Shown: positions 25,463 to 35,241 of the stretch, piece by piece | Position numbering within the stretch: the first letter of the stretch is position 1 | Layout of the letters: each line of letters opens with the position of its first letter | Assembly: GCA_937959285.1 (NCBI GenBank) | Contig: CALGAR010000132.1 | Span: 1 to 64,000, forward strand | Reading direction: 5' to 3' | DNA length: 64,000 nucleotides | Origin: an uncultured Bryobacterales bacterium | GTDB taxonomy: Bacteria; Acidobacteriota; Terriglobia; Bryobacterales; Bryobacteraceae | The notes under the pieces: model-generated | The model's input: only the letters and a program-made list of their open reading frames with translations | The model's database searches: none | What the model was told of the DNA's origin: nothing | Made by a program: the position numbers and the translations under genes

Positions 25463-26602
25463 TTGAGTCAGGCAATTCTCGCCCTGGAGGACGGGACCGT
25501 CTTCGAGGGCAGGAGCTTTGGTGCGCCTACAGAACGCCAAGGCGAGGTCGTTTTTAATACCTCCATTACCGGCTACCAGGAAATTTTCACTGATCCATCC
25601 TACGCCGGCCAGATCGTCGTCCTTACAAATCCCCAGATCGGAAATTATGGCGCGAACGCCGGCGACTGCGAGTCTGTCCGGCCCTTCGTCGAAGGCGTCG
25701 TCGTCCGGGAATGCTCCCCGCAAGCGAGCAATTGGCGTGCGGAACAACGCGCCGAGGCCTTCCTTGCCCAATACGACATCCCCATCATTTCTGAGATTGA
25801 CACTCGCGCCTTAGTCCGCCACCTGCGAAGCCGGGGCGTGATGCGCGGCGTTCTGTCCGGGATCGGTGGAGACCCGAAGGAGCTCGTCGAACGGGCGCGC
25901 AACAGTCCGTCGATGTCCGGGCTCGACCTTGCAACTCGGGTTACCACAACCTCTATCTATGAATGGCGTGAGGGGATTACCCCCTGTTCCCCTTCGGAAG
26001 TTGTTCCTCCTGCCGCGAATCACGGTCTGCGGGTTGTTGCCTACGACTTCGGGATCAAGCGGAATATCCTCCGAAGGCTTGTCCATGCTGGTTGCCAGGT
26101 GACGGTGGTTCCTGCATCCACTCCCGCCGAAGACGTCCTTGCCTTAAAGCCGGACGGCGTCTTTCTCTCGAACGGTCCGGGTGATCCTGAACCCCTCGAA
26201 TTCCAGGCGGCGCAGATTCGAAAACTAATTGGTAGAGTCCCCCTGTTCGGCATCTGTCTGGGCCAGCAGGTTCTCGGTCTGGCTCTCGGCGGCCGGACCT
26301 ATAAGCTCAAGTTCGGCCATCGCGGCGCCAACCACCCGGTACTGAACCGCAAGACGAACAAGGTGGAGATTACCTCTCAGAATCACGGGTTCGTTGTCGA
26401 CCCGGATTCGCTAAACGCCAGCGAGATCGAGCTGACCCACATCAACCTGAACGACCAGACTCTTGAAGGCTTCCGTCATCGGAGCCACCCGCTCTTCTGC
26501 GTTCAGTATCACCCAGAAGCCGCTCCCGGGCCGCACGATTCTCACTACCTCTTTGATGACTTTGTGAACATGATGAAAGAGCACAAGGCGGGCAAGCAGT
26601 AG
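25463..26602 (+). CDS. carA: Carbamoyl-phosphate synthase small (glutaminase) subunit
   Basis: A 379-residue CarA, which hydrolyses glutamine to supply ammonia to CarB for arginine and pyrimidine synthesis. The start is a TTG at 25463 with a strong GGAGGAG ribosome-binding site about 8 nt upstream; no ATG fits the family N-terminus ILALEDGTVFEGRSFG. The class I amidotransferase triad is visible: Cys265 in FGICLGQQ, and the His-Glu in VQYHPEAAPGPHD. The stop codon directly abuts the carB ATG. Confidence 0.97.
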   Translation: MSQAILALEDGTVFEGRSFGAPTERQGEVVFNTSITGYQEIFTDPSYAGQIVVLTNPQIGNYGANAGDCESVRPFVEGVVVRECSPQASNWRAEQRAEAFLAQYDIPIISEIDTRALVRHLRSRGVMRGVLSGIGGDPKELVERARNSPSMSGLDLATRVTTTSIYEWREGITPCSPSEVVPPAANHGLRVVAYDFGIKRNILRRLVHAGCQVTVVPASTPAEDVLALKPDGVFLSNGPGDPEPLEFQAAQIRKLIGRVPLFGICLGQQVLGLALGGRTYKLKFGHRGANHPVLNRKTNKVEITSQNHGFVVDPDSLNASEIELTHINLNDQTLEGFRHRSHPLFCVQYHPEAAPGPHDSHYLFDDFVNMMKEHKAGKQ

Positions 26603-29600
26603 ATGCCGAGACGTAACGACATTCACCGCATTCTGATTGTTGGATCCGGCCCGATCGTGATCGGCCAGGCCTGCGAGTTCGATTATTCGGGAACCCAGGC
26701 CTGCAAGGCCCTCCGCGCCGATGGCTACGAGGTGATCCTGATCAACTCGAATCCGGCCACCATCATGACGGATCCGGAGCTTGCCGATCGTACTTACGTC
26801 GAGCCGCTCACCGTCGAATTCGCGGAAGAGGTCATCCGGCGGGAACGGCCGGACGCGTTGCTCTCCACCGTCGGCGGGCAAACCGGTCTCAATCTGGCTG
26901 TTGCCCTCGCCGAGGCGCAGGTTCTTGAAAAGTATGGCGTCGAACTTATCGGCGCGAAGATTGATTCGATCAAGAAGGCCGAAGACCGGCTCCTCTTCAA
27001 GGATGCGATGCGCAAGATCGGCCTCGAAACGCCGCAGTCGCAGCTTTGCAACAGCGTTGAAAAGGGACTCGAGTTTGCGGCGCGCATCGGCTACCCGCTC
27101 ATCCTCCGGCCAAGCTTTACGCTTGGCGGCACTGGCGGCGGCATCGCCTACAACCGCGAGGAGCTGATCCAGATTCTTGAACGCGGCCTCGACCTTTCAC
27201 CCGTCGGAGAAGTGCTCATTGAAGAGAGCGTCCTGGGCTGGAAGGAATACGAGATGGAGGTGATGCGCGATCTGGCGGACAACGCCATCATCGTCTGCTC
27301 CATCGAAAACTTCGATCCCATGGGCGTTCACACGGGCGACTCCATCACCGTCGCGCCTGCCCAGACGCTCACCGACCGCGAATATCAAATGATGCGCGAC
27401 GCCTCGCTGGCCTGCCTGCGCGAAATCGGGGTCGATACCGGCGGATCCAACGTCCAGTTCGCCATTCATCCCGAGACAGGCCGGATGGTCATCGTGGAGA
27501 TGAACCCGCGCGTCTCCCGGAGCTCCGCTCTCGCTTCCAAAGCTACGGGCTTCCCCATTGCGAAGATCGCCGCGAAGCTGGCGGTTGGATACCGTCTCGA
27601 CGAGATCAAGAACGACATCACGAAGGTCACTCCCGCGTGCTTTGAGCCGACCATCGACTACGTTGTCGTGAAAGTTCCGCGCTGGCAGTTCGAGAAGTTC
27701 CCCGGTGCGGAGCCGGTGCTCAACACGCAGATGAAGTCCGTCGGCGAGGTCATGGCCATCGGACGGACCTTCCAGCAGGCGCTCGGCAAAGCTCTCCGCA
27801 GCCTTGAAACGGGCAAGAGTTCTTCCGCTGAAACTTTCGACGAAAAGCTCATCACTCCGAAGCTCATTACGCCTAATCCGGATCGCCTCAACTACATCCG
27901 GTTCGCCTTCGAGCGTGGCTGGACCGTCGAGCAGGTGCGCGAGCTCACCTCAATCGATCCTTGGTTCCTTGAGCGCGTTCGCGATGCCGCACTGCTGGAG
28001 AAGAGTCTCGAAAAGGAGAGCTTGGAAACGGTCACTCGCGAGACCATGCTTCGCGCCAAGCGCGCCGGAATCTCGGATTCCCGATTGGCGCGTGCCTGGA
28101 ATGTCGATCCGCTCGAGGTGCGAAAGAAGCGCAAGGAACTCGGAGTCACCGCTGTCTTCAATCGCGTGGATACCTGTGCGGCCGAGTTTGAAAGCTTCAC
28201 TCCCTACCTTTACTCCACGTACGAGTCTGCCTGTGAAGCGGAGCCGACCAACCGGAAAAAGGTCATGATTCTTGGCAGCGGTCCGAACCGGATCGGGCAG
28301 GGAATTGAGTTCGATTACGCCTGCTGCCATGCCTCCTTTGCGCTGCAGGAGTTCGGGGTCGAGTCCATCATGGTCAATTGCAATCCGGAGACCGTCTCGA
28401 CGGACTACGATACCAGCGACCGGCTGTACTTTGAACCCCTGACCCTGGAGGAAGTGCTCAACATCGTCGACACGGAAAAGCCGGATGGCGTGATCGTCCA
28501 GTTCGGCGGTCAGACGCCCCTGAACCTGGCGCTTCCGCTGAAGCGAGCCGGCGTTCCCATCATCGGAACCGATCCGGAAAACATTGACCTGGCCGAGGAC
28601 CGGAAGCTTTTCGGAAAACTGCTGGACGATCTGGGTATCCCCTCTCCCGCAAATGGGACCGCTACCAGCGTCGAAGAAGCGTGCGCTGTTGCCTCGCAGA
28701 TCGGCTACCCGGTGCTTGTACGGCCCAGCTATGTTCTCGGCGGCCGGGCCATGGTGATCGCCTACGACAGCGACATGGTGCGGCGATACATGCAGGAGGC
28801 CGTCACGTTCTCCCAGAAACGGCCGGTTCTGATCGACCGCTTCCTGGAAGACGCCACGGAGGTCGATGTCGACGCGTTAAGCGACGGCGAGGATGTGCTG
28901 ATCGGCGGCATCATGGAGCATATCGAAGAAGCGGGCGTTCACTCGGGCGACAGCTCCTGCGTGCTGCCGACGTTCTCAATCGCGGAGCAGGACCTGAAGA
29001 CCATTGAGGAGTACACGACCAAGCTGGCTCGGGCGCTCAATGTCGTTGGCTTGATGAATGTCCAGTACGCCATCAAAGACGGCGTCGTCTATGTGCTTGA
29101 AGTGAACCCCCGGGCGTCCCGGACGGTTCCTTACGTCAGCAAGGCAACCGGGGTTCCTCTGCCGAAAATTGCCGTCGGCCTCATGCTCGGGAAGAAGCTG
29201 AAGGACTTCACGCATTTGACAGGCGGGCTGTCGAGCGGGCGCCTACCAGTGCCGCAGTATTTCGTCAAGTCCCCCGTCTTCCCCTTCGCAAAGTTCCCGG
29301 GCGTCGATCCCGCGCTCGGACCGGAAATGCGATCGACGGGTGAGGTGATGGGAGTAGGCATCCACTTCGGGGAAGCTTTCGCCAAGGCGCAGTTGAGCGC
29401 TGGAGTGCCGTTGCCCGACCGCGGCAGCGTCTTCCTCAGTGTGAATGATCGCGATAAGCCCGCGGCGGTAGGAGTGGCCCGCCGTTTCGCGGAGCTCGGA
29501 TTCGAACTTGCTGCGACCCGTGGGACTGCCTCCGTTCTAAAAGCTGCCGGATTGAAGTGCAAGACAGTCTTTAAGGTCAATGAGGGCCGGCCCAATGCCG

Positions 29601-29863
29601 TTGACCTGATGAAGGCGGGCAATGTCCAGCTCGTGATCTATACGACGAACGGCGCTCACTCTTTCAGCGACGAGCAGGCGATCCGCAGGACCGCGGTTAA
29701 TTATCGCGTCCCCTGCATTACGACCATGAGCGGAGCGAGAGCCGCTGTCGAAGCTGTCGCCAGCCGCCGGCGTGACCCGATTCGCGTGTGGAGCCTCCAG
29801 GAGATCCACCGCGCCGGTGAGACTCAAAAGATCGCCGCATCAGAGCGGACGAGCCCAGTATAG
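26603..29863 (+). CDS. carB: Carbamoyl-phosphate synthase large subunit
   Basis: A 1086-residue CarB with two homologous ATP-grasp halves. The first (about 1-400) opens with ILIVGSGPIVIGQACEFDYSG; the second (about 550-935) with VMILGSGPNRIGQGIEFDYA. An oligomerisation region and a C-terminal MGS-like allosteric domain (about 940-1070) complete it. It makes carbamoyl phosphate from bicarbonate, ammonia and 2 ATP. It starts immediately after the carA stop. The 3' end overlaps the convergent methyltransferase gene by 24 bp. Confidence 0.98.
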   Translation: MPRRNDIHRILIVGSGPIVIGQACEFDYSGTQACKALRADGYEVILINSNPATIMTDPELADRTYVEPLTVEFAEEVIRRERPDALLSTVGGQTGLNLAVALAEAQVLEKYGVELIGAKIDSIKKAEDRLLFKDAMRKIGLETPQSQLCNSVEKGLEFAARIGYPLILRPSFTLGGTGGGIAYNREELIQILERGLDLSPVGEVLIEESVLGWKEYEMEVMRDLADNAIIVCSIENFDPMGVHTGDSITVAPAQTLTDREYQMMRDASLACLREIGVDTGGSNVQFAIHPETGRMVIVEMNPRVSRSSALASKATGFPIAKIAAKLAVGYRLDEIKNDITKVTPACFEPTIDYVVVKVPRWQFEKFPGAEPVLNTQMKSVGEVMAIGRTFQQALGKALRSLETGKSSSAETFDEKLITPKLITPNPDRLNYIRFAFERGWTVEQVRELTSIDPWFLERVRDAALLEKSLEKESLETVTRETMLRAKRAGISDSRLARAWNVDPLEVRKKRKELGVTAVFNRVDTCAAEFESFTPYLYSTYESACEAEPTNRKKVMILGSGPNRIGQGIEFDYACCHASFALQEFGVESIMVNCNPETVSTDYDTSDRLYFEPLTLEEVLNIVDTEKPDGVIVQFGGQTPLNLALPLKRAGVPIIGTDPENIDLAEDRKLFGKLLDDLGIPSPANGTATSVEEACAVASQIGYPVLVRPSYVLGGRAMVIAYDSDMVRRYMQEAVTFSQKRPVLIDRFLEDATEVDVDALSDGEDVLIGGIMEHIEEAGVHSGDSSCVLPTFSIAEQDLKTIEEYTTKLARALNVVGLMNVQYAIKDGVVYVLEVNPRASRTVPYVSKATGVPLPKIAVGLMLGKKLKDFTHLTGGLSSGRLPVPQYFVKSPVFPFAKFPGVDPALGPEMRSTGEVMGVGIHFGEAFAKAQLSAGVPLPDRGSVFLSVNDRDKPAAVGVARRFAELGFELAATRGTASVLKAAGLKCKTVFKVNEGRPNAVDLMKAGNVQLVIYTTNGAHSFSDEQAIRRTAVNYRVPCITTMSGARAAVEAVASRRRDPIRVWSLQEIHRAGETQKIAASERTSPV

Positions 29864-30604
29864 GACCGTGTCGTATTCCATCGTCACGCGGCCCTCGGCA
29901 TTGCAATCCGTGAAGATCTGCTCCAGTTCGCGGATCAGAGGCTCGTGGTTCGGATCGCCGGGCAGCGGCACGTAGGACGCAGAGAGCAACCTTCCCTTCA
30001 AACCTTCCAGGTCCAGGCTCTGCGCGTATCGGAAGGTTCGCTTCCGTACCGCGGCTGTGCCGAACAAGTCGTGAATGGCCAGGATCGCTTTTTCGGTATC
30101 GCCGCGGACCTGGTTCGCATAATTAGGGCAGTAGCGAAGCAGCAGGCTTTCTATGCGCTGGTTGAACTCGGAGCCCTCCGTCCGCCGGAGATTCCAAAGC
30201 ACAGCGACTAAACCCTGCGGCTTGAGGATTCTCAGGAACTCGCTGCGAGCCTCGGCAGGCCGGAACCAGTGGAAGGACTGTGCGCACAGCACGAGGTTGA
30301 TGGATGCAGCAGGAAGGCCGGTTGCTTCCGCCCGTCCTGATAAGCTCCAGTAGGCCGGATTGCCGCCAAGCCGCCGCGCCGCCTCCGCACGCATGCTGGC
30401 GTTCGGTTCAACGCCGATGACTGCGTAGCCCCTGCGAAGAAAGAGCTCCGAAGAAATGCCGGTGCCTGAGCCAATGTCGGCAACCGTTGCTCCAGGAGAT
30501 AGACCAGCCTCGGACTCCAGAGTGTCGACTACCTCCTCGGGATACCCAGGCCGGTAGAGCGCGTAGTAGGCAGCTCGCGACGAGAATCGTTCTGTTGGTT
30601 CCAT
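29840..30604 (-). CDS. Class I SAM-dependent methyltransferase
   Basis: A 254-residue methyltransferase. Motif I is VADIGSGTGISSELF, with the acidic residue after beta2 in VIGVEPNASM and motif IV in LVLCAQSFHWF. The opening ERFSSRAAYYALYRPGYPEEVVD is typical of the small-molecule methyltransferase group. The substrate cannot be predicted. It is convergent with carB, overlapping its 3' end, and stands alone on its strand. Confidence 0.88.
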   Translation of the reverse strand: MEPTERFSSRAAYYALYRPGYPEEVVDTLESEAGLSPGATVADIGSGTGISSELFLRRGYAVIGVEPNASMRAEAARRLGGNPAYWSLSGRAEATGLPAASINLVLCAQSFHWFRPAEARSEFLRILKPQGLVAVLWNLRRTEGSEFNQRIESLLLRYCPNYANQVRGDTEKAILAIHDLFGTAAVRKRTFRYAQSLDLEGLKGRLLSASYVPLPGDPNHEPLIRELEQIFTDCNAEGRVTMEYDTVLYWARPL

Positions 30605-30715
30605 TTACCGGTTTACAGACTCATCACCGAGCTCGGGATCAACTGCTGCGTTGATAACGAAGCCAGGCAAGAGAGTTTCATTCATGCTTCCCTCATCATT
30701 GTAGATACTCAAAAC

Positions 30716-31813
30716 ATGGCTTCGATCTTCCTGTGCTATGGAGCCGCGGATTCGGCGGCCGCAGAAGAACTGGCCGCATGGCTCGAACGAGGAACGCGAT
30801 TTTCGGTTGAGCTGTCGATGATTCCGCCGGGGGAAACTGCGCTGACGTGGTTCGAGCGCGGCCTTGGGCTCACCGCAGTCATCGTACTGCTGTCCCCCGA
30901 CGTCGTGCCCGCGGAGCCACGATTTGAGGAATGGGCGCCGCTGCTGAACGAACCGTCTCCGCTCGCTACAGTGGTAGTGCGGAAATGCCATTATGCTCGG
31001 CTCTTGGAACGACGTCAGAGCCACTTCACGCTGGTCGAACGGCGCCGGCTGAAGCAGTGGCTCCAGAGCCTGATCGCCGGGGAAGACCGGATCCTGGGAG
31101 TGCCTGCGCATGTCCGTGCTGACCTGCCTCCCAGATACCTCGAGGCGCTGCGCGAAGCCATCTGTGACCGTCCCGGCGCAGCCAGAGTTCCTCCCGAAGA
31201 TGCTTTGGCTGTCGCTCGTCACTTTGCCGACGACTTCGAACGAGTCATTTGGATCAACACACATCGCCGAAGTCTTGCAGGAGTCCTGGGCGATCTTGCA
31301 TGGCGTGCAGGGCTCACCCTGGTGGAACGGCCGGAGGATGCGCTCGCAAAGGTCGAATCGCACTACGATGGCAGCCGCCACCTGCTCATTCTTGACGGCC
31401 CTCCTGTGGAATTGACAATCGGAGGGCGGACCTCAGTGCTGAATACGGACCTTGGCGCTCCCGCGCACGAGGACCCGGAGCTTGTGCTGAAAGAAGCGTC
31501 TGCCCGCCGGGCTCATGAGGATCTGGGCCGCCTGGAGCGCGCACTGTATCCGCTGCTCGAATCCGGCGGAGATTGGGATCTGGCTTCGCGGCTTGGATCG
31601 CTGGGCGCAACTATCTCCCGGGATCTTCAACGCCTTCCGGAAACCCAGCAGTTCCTGACGGTCCTCTCGGCTGCGGCGCGGGCCAGAAGCGACGCAAAGG
31701 TGATGGCTTTTTGCGAGCAGGAACTTCGGTGGCTGCATGCATGGTGGGGGGAGCAGATTTCCGCCTCGTCGCCGCCTCTTCCCGGCGAGCAGCTCGGGCT
31801 GGGGTTCTTCTAA
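30716..31813 (+). CDS. TIR-domain protein with degenerate STAND-like C-terminal region
   Basis: A 365-residue protein. Residues 1 to about 125 resemble a TIR domain: IFLCYGAADSAAAEELAAWL, then VELSMIPPGETALTWFERGL and TAVIVLLSPDVV. The middle (about 175-235) has VIWINTHRRSLAGVLGDLAW and HLLILDGPP, which resemble strands of NB-ARC/STAND ATPases, but no Walker A P-loop is present. The helical C-terminus (about 260-350) could be a repeat or sensor domain. TIR proteins in bacteria often cleave NAD or sense danger signals, so a defence role is possible. It lies between a methyltransferase and an IlvD-type gene, 18.7 kb from the CRISPR locus. Confidence 0.65.
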   Translation: MASIFLCYGAADSAAAEELAAWLERGTRFSVELSMIPPGETALTWFERGLGLTAVIVLLSPDVVPAEPRFEEWAPLLNEPSPLATVVVRKCHYARLLERRQSHFTLVERRRLKQWLQSLIAGEDRILGVPAHVRADLPPRYLEALREAICDRPGAARVPPEDALAVARHFADDFERVIWINTHRRSLAGVLGDLAWRAGLTLVERPEDALAKVESHYDGSRHLLILDGPPVELTIGGRTSVLNTDLGAPAHEDPELVLKEASARRAHEDLGRLERALYPLLESGGDWDLASRLGSLGATISRDLQRLPETQQFLTVLSAAARARSDAKVMAFCEQELRWLHAWWGEQISASSPPLPGEQLGLGFF

Positions 31814-31834
31814 GTACGATATCCTGATCCTCAC

Positions 31835-33541
31835 ATGCCCCTCCGAAGTCAAAAGTGGTTCCGTGGACGCGAGTACTATAACTTTTCCCGCCGGGCCAGT
31901 CTGCGCGCGGAAGGCTTCAACCGGGAATCCTTCGACTGCAAGCCCGTGATCGGAATCTGCAATTCCTGGAGCGAGTTGAATCATTGCAACCTCCATTTGC
32001 GGCAAGTGGCGGAAGCCGTAAAACGAGGGGTCTGGGAGGCTGGAGGGTTTCCCGTCGAGTTCCCGACCATCTCGCTCGGGGAGCAGTTTCTGCGGCCCAC
32101 TGCGATGCTTTGGCGGAACCTGATGGCGATGGACGTCGAAGAGATGATTCGCGGCAACCCGGTGGATGCCGTGGTTCTGCTCTGCGGCTGCGACAAGACA
32201 ACGCCGGCGCAGCTAATGGGGGCGGCCAGCGCCGACGTTCCCGCCATCATGGTGCCTGGCGGTCCCTCCATGAGCGGAAACTACCGCGGGCAGGCCTTCG
32301 GTACGGGGACTGACGGCCGCAAGCTCTTTGACGAGTATCGCGCCGGACGCCTCACGGAAGAGCAGATGCTCGAAATTGAGGGCTGCATGGTGCGCAGCGC
32401 CGGCCATTGCGCCGTGATGGGCACGGCGTCCACGATGACCAGCATTGCGGAAGCGCTCGGCATGACCCTCTCGGGCGCCGCCAGCATTCCCGCTCCCGAT
32501 TCGCGGCGAATGGCCATTGCCGAACGAAGCGGGCGCATCGCCGTGGAACTGGCGCTCGCCGGTCTCAAGCCCTCGATGATCATGACTCGGGAGGCATTTG
32601 AGAACGCCATTACCGTGAGCATGGCGCTTGGAGGATCCACGAACGCAATCATTCATCTGCTGGCCATCGCGGGCAGACTCGGCGTCACGCTGACGCTCGA
32701 CGATTTTGACCGCATTTCGCGGCGTACCCCGTGGCTTGTCAACGTCCGCCCATCAGGCGAGTTTCTGATGGAAGATTTCTTTCACGCGGGTGGCCTTCCT
32801 GCCTTGATGAAGGAGCTCCTGCCGCTGTTGAACGGGGACTGCCTGACAGTTTCAGGCCGGACGCTGGCCGAAGAGGTCGCCGGAGCCGAATGCTTTCGCC
32901 GGGAAGTGATTCGTCCGATGGATCAGCCGTTGCATCCGGAAGGCGGCACCGTCGTGCTGTATGGAAACCTTGCGCCGGATGGCGCAGTGATCAAGCAATC
33001 CGCAGCCTCTCCTCACCTGTTGAAACATCGCGGGCGGGCGTACGTCTTTGAAAGCCACGAGCAAATGCTCGAAGAGGTCGACCGTGAGGATCTTCCGGTC
33101 GACGAGAACACGGTCTTGATCCTGCGCAACGCGGGGCCCAAGGGCGGCCCTGGCATGCCGGAGTGGGGGCACATTCCGATGCCTCGTGTTCTGCTTGATC
33201 GGGGAATCAAGGACGTCGTGCGAGTCTCTGATGCACGAATGAGCGGCACGAGCTTTGGTACTGTGGTTCTGCACGTTGCGCCTGAATCGGCAGCGGGCGG
33301 ACCGCTGGGCGCGGTACGGACTGGCGATGAGATCGTCCTTGACGTTCCTAACCGCCGTATTGATGTCTGCCTTACCGAAGATGAGATTGCCTGCCGGCTA
33401 AAAGAATTTACACCTCCTCCGCCTCACTTCGATCGAGGGTACGGGCAGCTTTTTGTGGAACACGTCACGCAGGCCAATCTCGGATGCGACTTCGACTTCC
33501 TGATGTGCGCCCAGAGACAAGTCGATGCGAAGGGGGCATGA
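31835..33541 (+). CDS. IlvD/Edd-family dehydratase (sugar-acid or dihydroxy-acid dehydratase)
   Basis: A 568-residue Fe-S dehydratase. LRSQKWFRG at the N-terminus, CGCDKTTPAQLMG with a cluster cysteine, GHCAVMGTASTM and MTREAFENAITVSMALGGSTNAI are family signatures. The N-terminus and overall layout look closer to arabonate/xylonate-type sugar-acid dehydratases than to classical IlvD, but the assignment between them is uncertain. The reaction is removal of water from a 2,3-dihydroxy acid to a 2-keto acid. It begins 22 nt after the TIR gene stop; any operon link with it is uncertain. Confidence 0.9.
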   Translation: MPLRSQKWFRGREYYNFSRRASLRAEGFNRESFDCKPVIGICNSWSELNHCNLHLRQVAEAVKRGVWEAGGFPVEFPTISLGEQFLRPTAMLWRNLMAMDVEEMIRGNPVDAVVLLCGCDKTTPAQLMGAASADVPAIMVPGGPSMSGNYRGQAFGTGTDGRKLFDEYRAGRLTEEQMLEIEGCMVRSAGHCAVMGTASTMTSIAEALGMTLSGAASIPAPDSRRMAIAERSGRIAVELALAGLKPSMIMTREAFENAITVSMALGGSTNAIIHLLAIAGRLGVTLTLDDFDRISRRTPWLVNVRPSGEFLMEDFFHAGGLPALMKELLPLLNGDCLTVSGRTLAEEVAGAECFRREVIRPMDQPLHPEGGTVVLYGNLAPDGAVIKQSAASPHLLKHRGRAYVFESHEQMLEEVDREDLPVDENTVLILRNAGPKGGPGMPEWGHIPMPRVLLDRGIKDVVRVSDARMSGTSFGTVVLHVAPESAAGGPLGAVRTGDEIVLDVPNRRIDVCLTEDEIACRLKEFTPPPPHFDRGYGQLFVEHVTQANLGCDFDFLMCAQRQVDAKGA

Positions 33542-33628
33542 AGACCGCGCAGGAGGTGTCCGTGCACCGGGCAGCCCTCTCGGAGTTGAGGATTTGAGGC
33601 CCACCCGGTCCCGTTGTGTTCGCCTGGT

Positions 33629-33871
33629 CTAGGCTGAGGAAGCTCTCGTCATCCTTTGCCGCAGGAGCTCCTGCTCCGCCCGGATCCAGTCCTCCTCGGC
33701 TGTGCCTTCTCGACGGCCGCCTTCCAACCAGTATTGGTAAGCGAGGGCCGCGATTTCCTCTCGGTCGGGCGGTTGAATTGCCGGTTCGAGTTGCGATCCC
33801 GTAGATGCTGCGACTTGCGTGGCCGGTGTGCCGGGCAGCATCTCGGTTTTCGGTCGAGCCTGTTGGGCCAT
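33629..33871 (-). CDS. DUF2934 domain protein
   Basis: An 80-residue protein whose C-terminal half (REEIAALAYQYWLEGG, then GTAEEDWIRAEQELL) matches the DUF2934 pattern, a small domain common in Acidobacteriota and some Proteobacteria. The first 35 residues are proline/threonine-rich and probably disordered. A strong GGAGGAGG ribosome-binding site precedes the ATG. Function is unknown. Confidence 0.82.
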   Translation of the reverse strand: MAQQARPKTEMLPGTPATQVAASTGSQLEPAIQPPDREEIAALAYQYWLEGGRREGTAEEDWIRAEQELLRQRMTRASSA

Positions 33872-33962
33872 GTCCTCCTCCTTCCAGAATTCTCAACCAT
33901 GGATGCTCCTGAGAAACTTACGTGACAGAGGAAAGGCAATTTTCTAAACGCGTGACGGGGTC

Positions 33963-33971
33963 TGGTATAAA
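33963..33971 (+). promoter_or_regulatory. Extended -10 promoter element before the pentapeptide-repeat gene
   Basis: TGGTATAAA combines a TG extension with a near-consensus -10 (TATAAA at 33966-33971), 20 bp before the ATG at 33992. No clear -35 is seen, which is usual for extended -10 promoters. Prediction only. Confidence 0.4.
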
Positions 33972-33991
33972 CGGATTGGCGGCTGGAAGAC

Positions 33992-34399
33992 ATGGCGAAC
34001 ACAGAACACGTAGAACTCTTATTGCGCGACGTTGATGAATGGAACCGCTGGCGCGAGGAAGACCCGTCCCTTGTTCCGGAGCTTGACGGCGCTGATCTCA
34101 GCGGAGCCGACCTGGCGCTCGCCAACCTTACGCACGCGCTGCTTCGCGGGGCTAACTTCACGCTGGCGAACTTGAAAGGAGCAGACTTCCGTGGAGCAGA
34201 TTTACGGGGTGCGAATTTCGTTGGAGCCCGCCTGATCGGAGTGGAGTTCGCCGGGGCAGATTTAAGCGGCGCGGACCTTTCCACTGCAGAGGACTTAACT
34301 CTGGAGCAGTTAGGAGAGACGTCCGGAGACGAAACTACACAACTCCCTGATGGCTGCGACCGCCCGGCTCACTGGTCAAGTTTACATCGTCTACGCTAG
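33992..34399 (+). CDS. Pentapeptide-repeat protein
   Basis: A 135-residue protein with a short helical N-terminus (VDEWNRWREEDPSL) and about 13 tandem A(D/N)LXX repeats from residue 30 to 100, for example GADLSGADLALANL and GADFRGADLRGANF. These fold into a right-handed quadrilateral beta helix. The C-terminal 30 residues are not repeats. Known functions range from gyrase protection to unknown, and nothing in the context decides. GGAAG precedes the start codon at short distance. Confidence 0.88.
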   Translation: MANTEHVELLLRDVDEWNRWREEDPSLVPELDGADLSGADLALANLTHALLRGANFTLANLKGADFRGADLRGANFVGARLIGVEFAGADLSGADLSTAEDLTLEQLGETSGDETTQLPDGCDRPAHWSSLHRLR

Positions 34400-34473
34400 G
34401 CACGGTTTTTGATTTACAGATGTAGGCGAATCTTTTCCATCTGTTCGTCTGTTCAGTCATGCCAAGCGACGGT

Positions 34474-35241
34474 TTAAGGCTGCTGCAGGGAAAGTCCAAA
34501 CGTAAACCGGAAGCGGGGGGAGTCGTTTCCGAGCCCTTTCCCGGCGCCCGAGCAGAGGAACAGGCTGCGGAACAGGGCGACGCAGGTCCCTACTTCGGCG
34601 AGCCTGGAGATTGCCCCCCGTTCGTCTGCTTGCGACCAGACGAGGTCTGCGACTACAAGAAAGCGCTGCGTCAAACGGATCATGTACCCGCCTGAAAATG
34701 CATAAATATTCCTCCGCTGCTCTTCCCTGGGCTTATCATTACGAAACCATTCGGCGTTGAAAATGAATCGGGGTGCTCTTTCCCCAGATCCGGCGGAAAG
34801 CGCAGTGAGGAACCGCAAGGAGGTATCGTAGCCTTCGGACTGGTCACCGATGGGAAAGCTCACTTTGCCCAGGACCGCGGTCGAAGGAATCAGCCCTTTT
34901 TGCTGGTTCAGAGTCCGAAAGAAACCAGCCGTGGTTATCTGTATGGTTCTTTCCGCCGGGCCTGTGAGCCGTAGCCACTCCACCTGAACCTGAGAGTTAC
35001 CCCACCCGTACTGCAGTTCCGAAGACAGGAGATAACTGTCTTTGTCTCGCTTTTTGTCTCCCTCGTTCACCCGCTTGCGATCGTAGAGGGTGGCACCCTG
35101 GAGTGCGAAACCGCGATTGGCGACCGTATCTGTGATTTGAAGAGGGAGGCCTTCTTCGAGATTGAAGATGTTGATTTGAGCGGATAGCGGGGGCAGAGCA
35201 GCCAGCAAGGCCCCCAAGGCCAAGCAATTCCTTGTTAGCAA
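34474..35241 (-). CDS. Exported hypothetical protein, probable outer-membrane beta barrel
   Basis: A protein of up to 255 residues with a signal sequence (LALGALLAALPPLSAQ). The frame opens with TTG at 35241 without a Shine-Dalgarno; TTG at 35223, with AAGGA 7 nt upstream, is the better start and keeps the signal peptide. The mature part alternates polar and hydrophobic residues (SSELQYGWGNSQVQVEWLRL, FLVVADLVWSQ) and ends FRFTFGLSLQQP, consistent with a small barrel. No specific family is recognised. Confidence 0.65.
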   Translation of the reverse strand: MLTRNCLALGALLAALPPLSAQINIFNLEEGLPLQITDTVANRGFALQGATLYDRKRVNEGDKKRDKDSYLLSSELQYGWGNSQVQVEWLRLTGPAERTIQITTAGFFRTLNQQKGLIPSTAVLGKVSFPIGDQSEGYDTSLRFLTALSAGSGERAPRFIFNAEWFRNDKPREEQRRNIYAFSGGYMIRLTQRFLVVADLVWSQADERGAISRLAEVGTCVALFRSLFLCSGAGKGLGNDSPRFRFTFGLSLQQP

